A stretch of DNA of 64,000 nucleotides from Valencia hispanica. Taxonomy: Eukaryota > Chordata > Actinopteri > Cyprinodontiformes > Valenciidae. This document shows, in pieces, positions 1-11,600 of the stretch (its first letter is position 1; each line of letters begins with the position of its first letter). The position numbers and the translations under genes were made by a program. The notes under the pieces are model-generated. The model saw only the letters and a program-made list of their open reading frames with translations, was not told the DNA's origin and did not search any database. The stretch spans positions 20,591,500 through 20,655,499 of the forward strand of contig OY747710.1 of the NCBI GenBank assembly GCA_963556495.2, written 5' to 3'.

Positions 1-468
1 TGAAACAAGACTGGTTTCTTCCTGCTCATCATTACTACTGTGAAGCAGCTGCCTGGGAGTGTGGTAGTGATGTGTGAGGAGCATTTTATTTCTTCATTGA
101 TTTCCTTTTTTGCAATTAAGAAAGAGTGCATGTTTCTCAGCAGGACGGGGAGTTGAACAGCGGTGGTGAACTCTCTGCATCTTTATACCGTCTGGGAAAC
201 ACCTTCTCTCACTTTGAGGACTGTGCGAGATACGTTGAAAACAAAACCTGCAATTTATTGACTTGAATGAATTTATTTGAGTGCTTCTTTATGCAATGTC
301 GGGGGGCAATATTTATTTTTCTACTGCCTTGTTGAGATCCCTTCCAGTATAAGTTAAGATAGGTGTCAGGGCTGTAAAGCAGATTTGTTATGTTCTGGTT
401 TTTAGCTTCTTTCTGCACAGAGATAAGAGACTGATAGTTGTGCAGCTCCTAATATGAAACATTTAATG
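1..468. other. left edge, nothing recognised
   Basis: AT-rich sequence without a convincing exon or known repeat on either strand. Confidence 0.4.
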
Positions 469-1762
469 AAGGCTTGCAAAAGTATTCATGTCCTTTGAAC
501 TTATTCGTATTTCACATCACTTTAATGTATTTTAATGTATTTTAATGTATTTTATGTTAGAAACCAACACAAATTAGTGCATAATTGTGCAGTGGAAGGA
601 AAATAGAAAATGACTTTGTAGCAGGTGGATTTAGCCACCTCTACTTTTATACACCTAAATAAAATGTAGAGGAACCAATTGCCTTCAGTAGTAGCCTAAG
701 AAGTAAACAGATACCACCTGTATTCTCAGTATAAATCCAGCTGCTCTGTGAAAGTCTCAAGAGGTTCGATAAAGACCATTAGAGAAAAAACACCTTCATG
801 AAGACCAAGGAACATAGTGGACAGGTCAGGGATGAAGTTTTGGAGAATTTTAAAGCACTTTTTTATGCCTTGCAAAAACTAATAGTAGTTCTGAAGGAGC
901 TGTAGAGATCCACGTTTCAGGGGAGGAATTCATCAACAGGACAAATAATAGCTATACACTCCACAAATCTGTTTTTTTATGGAAAAGTAAATAAAAGAAT
1001 TTGTTCAAAGAAAACCATAAGAGGGCCTATTTGCAGTTTGCTACAAGACATGTAGCTTACTCAGCAGACATGGACGAAGGTGCTCTGGTCAGATGAGACC
1101 GAAACAGAACTTTTGGCCTAAATGCTCAAAGCTACTGTATGTGTGGCAGAAAATTAAACTATTACCTGGAAAACATAATTCCCACAGGGGCACGTGGTGG
1201 TGACAGGATCATGCTGTGGGGAGGCTTTTCTACAACAGGGACAGGGAAACTGGCCAGAGTTTATGGGAAGACGGTGGAGCTCGATACAAGACAATCCTAG
1301 AGTGAAACCTGTTAGAGGCTGAAAAGATGTGTGACTGGGGCAATTTCACCTTCCAGCTGGACTATAACACTAAACAGACATACCTACAATGGAATGGTTT
1401 ACATCAAACATGTTTATGTATTACAATGGCCCAGTCAAAGTCCATTCTGAAATCAATTTGAGAATCTGTGGCAAACCTTCAAAATTCATGTTCACAGATG
1501 CTTTCCATCCTTGAGCTATTTTGCAAAGAAGAGGAACCAAAGGTTTCAGCCTTTAGATGTGCAAAAGTTGGTGGAGACAGATCCTAAAAGATTTGGAGCT
1601 GTAATTAGAGCAAAAGATGGTTCTACAAAGTGTTGTCGAATGGGAGGTATGATAAAACTTTTCATGTATCATGCCCAACCACACACTAATTTGAGTTATT
1701 TATTGCATAAAATCCAAATAAAATACATTGACATTGATGGATGAATACTTTTGCAAGGCCTT
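469..1762 (+). mobile_element. Tc1-like transposon, decayed
   Basis: Flanked by inverted ends: GCTTGCAAAAGTATTCATG on the left and ATGAATACTTTTGCAAGGC on the right. Plus-strand transposase remnants include MLWGGFSTTGTG and WPSQS, with stops and frame breaks. It is the commonest repeat type in this window. Confidence 0.85.
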
Positions 1763-3679
1763 TTATCCAAAACTTATTTTGGAAAGCTGTAAGAACATCT
1801 TAAGAAAGCTCAAACCCACAAACAGAACCTCTTTACACTATGGCACACATTATTTATTTATTGAACGATTACTTGGTAGGGAGAAACACCTTGATGCTGT
1901 ACAGAGGCTGTTATTTCATGTAGATACCAACTCATCTAGGAGCAGTATCTTTTTTTCTTTGAGCTTAGCATACAATGCAGTTGAAAGATTTATACTTTTG
2001 TTGAAGATGAAAGCCTCACAGCCTATTTGGGCTCGACTGTTTGCTTTTAAAAAATATATTTCTTTGTGAAAGCTGCAGAATAGACACTGCTTCTCAATGA
2101 GTTTTTTTTTGCTTTTATTCCCTACTTTTTTTTAAAAGATCTGTTGATCTTGGTGAATGAATAAAGAAATAACATGAAACCAAATACACTTCTGTGGATG
2201 TTAAGGGTTTACTGATCATGTTTTTGTTAACCTAATCTGATTTCCTCCTGTTTTTGTGTAATTCCCACTGCCGTTTTTGAGGAGCTTCAGTAACTTTTCT
2301 GCTGGCAGGATAGTCAAATATCTGCCTCCGACCCTCTGCCTTTCTCTTCCTCTCTGCCCGTTCTGTATACTTGTATCCTTGTGTATGTCTGTATGTGTAC
2401 AGTAAAGAAAAACTAAATGCCCACTGTCTTTCCGGAAAAGTCACTGCCTGGAGAAATTAACTTTCCACCTCAGTCAACTGGGGTTTTGAAGCCCTCAATA
2501 AATAAAATCTGGAGCTGTGTGGTGAAAATGGCTGTATAAAAAATGCTGTGTAAAATCCGATGGCTTCTGTAAATGTATGCATAAACTGGATTTGTTTTAA
2601 ATGAGGCAGTGTGACTGATAACGCACCTATGCATGCTTGTAGGATGGTTCTCACAGGTTGGTTCTTCCGTGTGGTTTCCCCTCTCTCTTCTGTCCACAGC
2701 TTTCTTTCTTTCCCCTCCTCTCCCTGCACGACATAGCCTCCTTCGCCTTCTCCGACTCTTCTACCTGTCTCCTTTTTTTTTCCTTCTGGTGGAGAAAGAG
2801 CAAATAAACAGACCAAACAAATTGCCTTTTTTGTGGATATGAGTGGGTCTCTTTTCACAGGCTTTAAATAATTACAATCTCAGTGGTTCCCTGTATTCTC
2901 TTGAGCTTTAACACATTTCTGTTGTTTATCTGTTTTCTGTCTCTGCTCAACTTATTTGTGACTGACAGACAGACAAAAAAAGAAGTCAACAAGGAATAGG
3001 CAGCAGTGTAATATATGCTTTTTTCAAAAGCCCTCCTCTTCCGTCCTTGTCAAGAATTGGGTGTCAGGAGAATATAAACAACAAATGCCCTCTGTTGGGA
3101 TAAACTGCTTATTTGTTGAAGCTCACAGAGGACTCAGTGCCTGAAACACATTGTTGACCTTCACAGCACAGAACAGTTTATATACTCAAAGGCTGGGAGT
3201 AGTGTTTATTTAACTAATTGGTTCTTGGTGTAGGAGGTGGATCACATTGGTTCATGAGTTTATGTAAAGTTACATAAAATGTGACCAAACCTCATTTTAG
3301 TTCTAGGCTGTCAAATATATAACTTGCTTGAATCATTTTTCAGTTTGTTTTGCTATTTTTTGTGTGATTTTAATAGAGATTAAGGCTACCTTTCCAATCA
3401 CCAGCACCTTTAAAGAGGCGACCAAGATCCTAAAGCTTATGGACGGTGGTGGGGACATCATGATGGGGGATGGAAAGAGAGCATGTTGGGTTAATCACAA
3501 TTGGTAGGTATTTTGATTAGCGTCATTTTTGCATAATCCTGATGTTACATCTTATGTAACAAATTGATGTCATAATACGCATTTACGAGTGATGAACACC
3601 GACATAAACCAATCAGATGGCTAAATCCTCCATTCATTTTGTGATTTACATTTTCTTTATGCCTCACAATCAGCTGAAA

Positions 3680-4004
3680 GATTCCTGACAGGAAATGGGT
3701 AATGACTCTACCACCAGTTTTATACCACTGATCCACCTCAAGAGGGAGTAAGAAAACCTATGGGCTCTATGGGCTGTTAGGATGAAACATGATTGTGGAA
3801 CGAGTAGTGAATAACACCTTTCAGACATTTTTTTTGTTTTGTGATATGCATTCTTTACACCTAATGACGAACTCAAAGGGTCCTGACAGAAATTGGAGGT
3901 GGGTTGAAGTCAACCCATCAATTTTAAACCTTTGATTCTCCTCAGGAGGCAGACACAAACCCAGCATAAGCTGTACGGGCAAGACAGCATTGTGGAACGA
4001 GTAG
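3680..4004. repeat. two diverged tandem units of about 125 bases
   Basis: Unit 1 (3680-3808) and unit 2 (3880-4004) both begin with TCCTGACAG, share a CTCA(A/G)GAGG core and end GTGGAACGAGTAG. Family not recognised. Confidence 0.5.
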
Positions 4005-4579
4005 TCATATTATACAAAACAAAGACAGAAGCAGTTGCAGCCCAGTTTGAGAAGAGAGCGCAAACACACAGGCTGATCCTCAAGTGCCTAAACTGAGAAT
4101 TACACTAGTCAGAAGAGGCTGATGCAGATAATGATGTGAGGAGGTTGGAGCACAACAATCATGCTGAAAGACTGCATCACAAAAACCGAGCCAGATGGAG
4201 GGATTGCTCCAGTGAATACTGCGAGTTGTAACCTTTGGTTCCACAATCCCACTTGCATGCTCTGAAAGCACACAGTCTCGCAGGAATGACTTGTAAACGT
4301 GACGCTTTCAGTTCTGAAGACCAACATTGCCCTTATTGCTGCTTGCTTCTTCTCCACCCACAGCAGCATCCATCATGGCTCGGAGATCTTCATATTCTTT
4401 TCAGGAGTTGATTTTTTTAGAAAATGCTTGACAGAGCAGATGAAAAGACAAAAATCTAACATAAAACAATGTTGGACAACAGAAGTGTCAGGCCATAAGA
4501 TGTGATTCACTAAATATTTGTAAATTGCAAAGCACCAATTCAGCTTTAAATAACTTACATGAGTTAACAGACAACATAA

Positions 4580-4585
4580 TTTATT
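4580..4585 (-). promoter_or_regulatory. possible polyadenylation signal of clcn1
   Basis: AATAAA on the minus strand about 580 bases past the clcn1 stop. Its distance suits a 3' UTR of about 0.6 kb. Such hexamers are frequent in AT-rich DNA, so this is weak. Confidence 0.3.
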
Positions 4586-5162
4586 ATTTTTTAACAAATT
4601 AGAAACTTGTAACAATTATTTAAATATTTTATGTATATCATTAATTTAGTTGAGATTTTTAAATTTGCTTTTTGAATCAGTAAACTTTAAATGCATGATC
4701 TCTTTAGCCTTTTGGCCAAATTAATTTTGTTTTTAATTGATACACAGTATTACTTCATTATTGCACAGTTCATAGCTGTCAGTAGCTCACATGTACATAA
4801 TGAACTGAAATGATCTTCATACACGCGACATTCAGCTCCATCCACCTCTGATTTGGATGGGGGTGAAACATCATTGCTTTGTTGGAGTGAATGGGGCTGC
4901 TTTTGCAGTTCGGAAGAAACAGGAAGACACCTGAGATTCAGAAGTGAAAAAGTGAGATTTCTGTAAAAATGGAACAAAAAAAAAATATCCAGAACTGAGT
5001 ATTTCAAAATGGGTTTGTGTAAACCAGTTTGTCCTGGTGGCTGAAAGTCAGTAAGGGCTGCAGGAAGCTTGCTCCTCCATTCAGACCGCTGCTCTGTCCC
5101 AGACGAAAATGAGTGAAATCACAAAAAAAGTAAAGGTCCTTCTCAATGTCACCCCATTCCTC

Positions 5163-5627
5163 TTACAGTTGTTCATCTGATTCCTCACTCTCCCTCTCCT
5201 CCTGCAGGGAGGACAGTGTGAGGACTGGGCTTGTGTGCGACACGGGGGAAACGGGAGGCGAAGGGGAGGAGGAGGAGGTTGAAGGGGACACAGCCTCCTG
5301 AGACACTCCATCAGCTCCTCTTACCTTGGTGGAGCTCCCACTGGTGCTCCCCGCACTGCTGGGAGATGAGGGGACTGTTTCAGACCCGGGAGTTCCTCTC
5401 AGAGATGGAGTCTTTCCCTGAGAATCATCTCTAGACTCTCTCCTCAGCAGCTCGCTCTCTCTTCTGCTCCCCTCTCCCCACATGTCTCTGTCCCGGGTGG
5501 GTGAGGAAGCAGTGGAGGAAGAGGGAGCCTGGTGTTTCTTGGTTTTCCTACTGGCGTCCCTGAAGCTGGCCAGAGGGGGACGAAGTCTCACGCCGCTGCG
5601 AGTTGAGCCCTCTATGGCCTTCTGTAA
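5163..5627 (-). CDS. clcn1: clcn1 exon 22 (residues 799-952, CBS2 end and C-terminal tail)
   Basis: Begins [20 protein letters not shown] then SFRDASRK, the diagnostic ClC-1/ClC-2 ending of CBS2, after a TTACAG acceptor. The remaining tail of about 125 residues is rich in Ser, Pro, Arg and Glu ([17 protein letters not shown]) and ends ESEESDEQL before TAA at 5165-5163. The composition suggests a disordered, probably phosphorylated region. Confidence 0.93.
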   Translation of the reverse strand, partial: LQKAIEGSTRSGVRLRPPLASFRDASRKTKKHQAPSSSTASSPTRDRDMWGEGSRRESELLRRESRDDSQGKTPSLRGTPGSETVPSSPSSAGSTSGSSTKVRGADGVSQEAVSPSTSSSSPSPPVSPVSHTSPVLTLSSLQEERESEESDEQL

Positions 5628-8600
5628 CTGTAAAATGAGGGAAAAAAGAATCTCAATACCTATGGAGGAGGATCTGGAGAGAACAAGCTCATTAGAGTTA
5701 TAGAATATGTGATAAGGAAAGTGAATATTGAAGCAGATGAGGGATGGTTGATTACAATATAAAGATGAACTTGATTTTTTTCAGTCTCTTGATGCAAAAA
5801 GTGAAACGTCATATATAGTAGATTTATTAGACAGAGTGATAATATTTCCAATTTTTATTTCTAGAAATATTGATGCTCATGGCTTACAGCTAATATAAAG
5901 CCCAACATTTAGTTTCTCAATCTAAATAAGACCAGTAACGTTGGCTCGGATGTTAGGGACCACACAATCAGAGCTCTCCAGCAGAAAGGTCATTGACACC
6001 CTCTATAAAGAGGGGAAGCCGCAAAAGATCCTGGCTAAAGAGGCTGGTTGTTCAAATGATACTGTATTCAAGCATATTAATGGAAAGTGGAGTGGAAGGA
6101 AAATCATGGTAGAAAAATGTTCACAAGCAACAAGGACAAACACATGTAAAGCTCCTCTAAGAGTTTGTAGATTTTCTCCCCACAATGAGTGATGGTTTGG
6201 CAAGCCCTAGCTGTATTTGATATCAGTGATATGGCTTTGTGCCCAGGGTGGCATGGCGTAGTGGGTGCTACGAAATATATAAAAATAAATGATCTGTCAG
6301 CTGTGCCCTGAAGAAGTGAATTGTTGTTTATTTGCACGTCCAGTCAACAGGAACAACACTAAAGTTGGTGTCAGATGTAAAGCCTATGATTCATGGTCTT
6401 TTTCTGGAGGTGTTTTGTTTATTTTGTTTTTGAGCCTGGAGTACACTTGACTATGAACTCTAGTTCAAACTCGTATTTATTTAGACAGGTCAAACCTCAA
6501 CTGAAGTGATGCAACAAACAATTTTTGGTTTGTGAAACCACGGTGGATAAAGGCAAGTCTGCATTTCCTCATAAATGTTTAAAAATCCACCCATCTGTCT
6601 GGAGTCCTGATCAATTATCCAATCAATATCTTTGGTTATTAACAATTGAGATAAGTTGTTAGGAGTCTGGGGTGTTTGTCTGTGTCTATCTTGCTGCATG
6701 TTTCTTTCTGGAGAACTCAACCAGAAGTCCTGTGTGAGCTGAGGACCTGTCCATAAAGCCGGGGGCGGAGCCATCTCTCCAGCCTGCACAGGTGCAGCTC
6801 ATTAAGGCTCATCACAGGCTGGACATAAGGAGCCGGCTGTCAGATCCCCGCTGCCTGAGTGTCAAACTGTCTTAGTAAAACTCTAGGTCTCTGTGTGATC
6901 TACAGAGGTTCAAGTTGTGCTTTTCTTCTGTGACTAACCTGTTTATACTTCTATGTGATCCTTCCAAGGTTTTCCTCGCTGCAATCTCCTCGTGATCAGT
7001 TCTCCAGCTTCTCTACAAGTCTTGGTCTCCTCTTCACGTCTGACAGCCTTCAAGCTTCAAGTTTCTCCGTGGTCCATGCTTCATCTCCGTGCACTGCCTG
7101 TCCGCCCTCTATCCCCAGATCTCTCTCTGTCTGTCTGTCTGTGTGTTGGAACAGGGGTGCATCCAAAAGATGCAGGATTGTAGCTCTCGAGGACTGAAGT
7201 AGTAGACTCCTGCACTAGCATTAACAAGGCTAACATTGAAGCAATCTGGGCTTCTTTGACTCTTCAGCTGGGCCACAGGCTTGTCAACTCCATGTCACGC
7301 TGCATTGATACAGTAATTCATGTAGAAGGAGCTCCAACCATAGTACTGAATATGGTGTATTACAGTACACAAATGTGCTTTTCTGAAATGTTTTATTATT
7401 TAATAAAGACTTTTCTCAGAAACTTTATTTTGGTACAATCTACCATTCTCACTCTGTGCAATGAATTATTACAATGTATAACTTTACCATTTTAACTGAA
7501 TTACTCATTTTACATTTGCAGTGATATTCTGAGATGTACTTGTAAAGGATGAGGCACCCACAGCTGCCCACAAATCCTCAGAGCTCACTCCAATGCCACA
7601 CTAAACCATGAAAGGTGATTAGAAATGATGCAGAGAGGCCAAACATTAGTGACTTTACCTCTTTGAGTGCCACGACTCCCACTAGCTTCCCGATGCTGGT
7701 GACGTAGGCGTGACTGAGACCCAGCAGGGAGAACAGAGTGTGGGTCTGAGTAATGACATGGAGGACACGATCCAGTCAGTGATATATATGATGCGCTGTG
7801 ACAGTTTTCACCCTGCATGAATGCACTGTTAAACATTTTGTCCACAAGTAAAACACACTGTATGACACTGCTACACAGCAGCACTGGGTTCATTTGAAGC
7901 AGTTCTGACTGAATTTTCAGCAAACAACCTACAGTATAAAATGTCTTACTTCAAATCCTTCCACCTTCATAAAACAGTTCCTACACTGAGGCATACACAG
8001 GATGTCTTCACTATCTTCAACCCAGAATTTTCAGTTTTGTTAAAAATTATATAAATATAAAAAAAAGATTAATTGTACATGTAAATTAAAGACTTTGCTT
8101 CTGCTATTAAAGTCTAGTAGAAAGCAAACACAGCTCTGTGCAAAAGTTTTAAACCACCCAGACTTTCAGTGCTGCACCAAGCAACTGGACCTTCTTGTAA
8201 TCTTGAAGTGTTCTGATCAGTTGTTTTTCAGTTGGATGTTATTTAGTTTTCTTTTGACTTTGGTCACGTTTTTTCTCATTTTATCTTAAGACCTGGTGCT
8301 TCAAAAGCATGCAATGCAAATGTATTCATACCGTTATTTATTTTACATTTAGCAAAAACCACAAGCTGTAGTGTATTTAATTAGAATTTCATAGAAACAA
8401 CCAACACAATGTAGCAGATATTTATAAGGTAGAAAGAAAATGATTGGTTCTTGGGGTTGTTTTTCTTTTTTTAAAATAAATGAATGAGCTTAAGAGTAAA
8501 AAATGTAATGTAGATTTGCGTTGAGCCTCTTTGAGTCGATAAACCACGTTTTGTCTGCAGTTATACCTGCAAGTCTTAGGAAGTATGTCTGAAGTGTGGC

Positions 8601-11600
8601 TCATTCCTTTTACTAAAATAGCTCAAGTTCACTCCACAGATTTTCAACAGGATTTAGGTTTTGACTTTCACTCAGTAATTCTTACATTTAATTATGCTTT
8701 GATCTAATTAATTAATTGTAGCCCTGATCATATGTTTGGGATTATTGTCCTGTTGGAAGGTGAAGTTCCACCCAGTCTTTAACATTTTGCAGCCACCAAC
8801 AGCCACCCTTCTTCTATTTAATTCTATTTATCCTCCCATCAGCTCTGTTAAACTGTCCTGTCATGTCCCTTGAGAAGAAATGCATTCCTACAGCATGATG
8901 CTGCCACCACCATTATTGGTCACTCGGGGAGAAGTGTGTAGGTTTACTTGCAGTGCTAATTGCTCAGCATTTTACATTTTACTCCAAAACGTTCTGTTCT
9001 GCTCTTATCTGACCAGAGCACCATCTTCTCCATGTTTGTTGTTTAACTACATGATTTGTATCAAAATGCTTTAGGTTTTCTTTCACCCATTAACTTGCAC
9101 AATTTTGTGTCGTTTATGTTAATTTTATGTTAATTGTTTATGTTAATCAAGAAAGTAGATTTTGAAGTTTGACAAACTGAAAAAAAGTCAAGGGCTATGA
9201 ATACTTTTGCAAGGCACTGTGTCTAAAGTCATGATAAAAATATGTCCAGAGCAACTTATTCAACCTCGGAGCGCAGTAATTACATTAAATGTTGCAGTTG
9301 AACAGGTCCAAGTTCTTCATCTTCCTCATTATGTACTGGTCCCTATTTATGACCATGAAATGTTTTGTATTTTAATGTGTCAGTTTTTTTCTGTCAATTA
9401 AATACTTTGAAAAGGATTTTAGAGGAGCTTTAAAGGTTTTCGTTGCCAAACTTTAACTTTATTTTTGTGTCTTAGCTGTTGGTACAAAAATGCACAGGTT
9501 TCCTTCATACATATAGCTGTGCATGTAGTCTTTGCAGCACTTGCCTTGTGCAACGACGTCCTTTCCACCAGCTGAAACGGGGAGGGATCTATGCGTATCT
9601 GCTCCATATCGATTGGTTTGTCCAGTTCTTCCTCTTCCCAAGCTTTGATCTGAAGCAGCCAATCACAAAGCAGAGACACATACTCAGATTATTGATCAGG
9701 ACACTGGTTTGTTGGCTGTTTGTTAACTGTGTGGATGGTGAATCAGTGTTATACAGTACCTCCTCGGGGGACATGGTATCAGTTAGTGGCGGAGGCACGT
9801 CTTCCTGGAGGAGAAGGGAGAAACAAACAGATGATGGACCGACCAGTGAGCAGTTTGGGCACATAATGAGATACCCCTGGTGGTTTCAAGGTTTCAGCTG
9901 ATGCAAAGATGTCACTCCTGTTTTACATGCTTCGTGCTGTGCTCTTCTCACATTAGTGAGGTTGTTTCATGCTGCCAGGCTGGACTGATAACCCTGTCTT
10001 TGCTGCCGCTGCCAGCTTGACAGCAGATCACTGATGCCCTGCTGCTTTGAGCTGTTAACGTCAAAGTGATGTGTATGTCGGCTGATCTTAAGGAACCTGA
10101 GTTTCAGTCTGGCCTGACGAGGAGGATGAGGAGAAGAGTCTCTGAAGAGTCCTCCTGACAGACGACAGCTTTCGTTTGTCTGAGAACACGACAGGGCGAT
10201 ACGTGTCAAAGAGGAAAGACTAACATGTGATGGGTGAACCTGTGGAAATACTGTCTTACCTGATCCCGTGTGGTTGGTGGAGGGATCCTGGGGGGTTGAG
10301 GAGGGGATGGGTCCGTTACATCCTTCTTGCACAGGAGAGACAGCCTAAAGGTTGCAAGATTGTCAGTGAATGGTTAGCAGATCGGACCTCCAAAATTGAG
10401 TAAAGGCCTGATAATGCCTTGAAAAAGGGTTTTTTTCACATTTTGTCCCCTCACAACCCCTTAAATGTATTTTATTAAGACATTATATATCAGACCAAAT
10501 CAAAAATTCCATTATTGTGAAGTGGAAGGAAAATTATGCATTGTTTCCAAAAAGTGCGGCATGTTTTTGCAATCAGATCTCTTTTACTGATACCCCTAAA
10601 TAAAAAATTTAAATGGCCAAGTCAAAGTCTACACACAAATCCAATTGAGAACCAGAGGCAAGACATGAAAGTTAATGCTGACAGATGCGTTCCATTCAAT
10701 CTGAATGAGGTTGAGCTATTTTGCACGTCAGTCTGCAGATATGCAAAGCTGGTGGAGACGTACTCGACGTGTTTTTTATTCAAAATGCATTTTATTTGGT
10801 CTTTTACATAAAATCCCAATTAAATACACTGATGTTTGCCTCTGTAAAGTGTATGAATACTTTTGAAAGACACTGTAAATCATTTCTTTGTTTTTTATTG
10901 TTTGCTTTCAAGGAATCAGACTTTCTGGTACCTTTTTGTTAATCAACATTATAGTATTTCTTAAGACGTTTGCTGCTTCTTAACTAATTTTTCTTTAATT
11001 AGAGATTAATTAAGTCCTATCTCTTTTTAAAGCATCTTGGGGGTGCCTAAAGAGCTATTGGTCCTGACCTCTTCATAAGATTATAAGAAAGTCTGGCTAC
11101 TTGTGTGAAAATATAAATAACTTAAGATGGGTTTAAAACTTTTGCACAGGTATTGTTTTCTTTAGACCTTGTCAGGGGTTTCTTCTCCCTCCTCATCTAC
11201 AAAAGTGAAGGACTCCCAACTAAGTTTGGACCCATGGCCTGGTGAACTGGGACCTCTTTCAAAAACTCGTCTTTCTGGAGAGAGCCACCAGTCTAAGACA
11301 GCCTGAAGCTCAGTCCTCTCAATCGAGCCCAGAAGGATCATGGATTCTGCAGGAAAGCAAAAAATTTTTTTATGAGAGTATCAACTTTACTTTCATGGCT
11401 GTAAGAAATAAATTACCTTAGCTTAGCATAAAGCCTGGAAATTGACTAAAGGTGAATCAGACAGCTTTGTGGAGGGAACACACATTACGGCTTGTCTAAT
11501 CCTTTAACACTAAGCCTTTAAAAGGAAAGCCAGGAGCTGAGAGCCAATGTGCTGATGTGGGTCGCCCTACCTTTAGAGTCAACCAGCGGGATGGTTTTCA

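Larger units (their letters stand above)
1763..5162. other. downstream flank of clcn1, no gene recognised
   Basis: Pyrimidine-rich stretches (2240-2860), a pair of diverged tandem units (3680-4004) and AT-rich sequence. No exon with recognisable protein similarity was seen; the part next to 5163 should hold the clcn1 3' UTR. Confidence 0.4.

Noticed and set aside
2457..2858. 133-codon minus-strand open frame downstream of clcn1.
   Set aside because: Low-complexity pyrimidine/purine composition with overlapping open frames on both strands; no recognisable domain.
3375..3505. Exon-like plus-strand stretch reading EIKATFPITSTFKEATKILK between a TTTTAATAG acceptor and a GTAGGT donor.
   Set aside because: No protein family recognised, no neighbouring exon in phase, and it adjoins unclassified repeat sequence.
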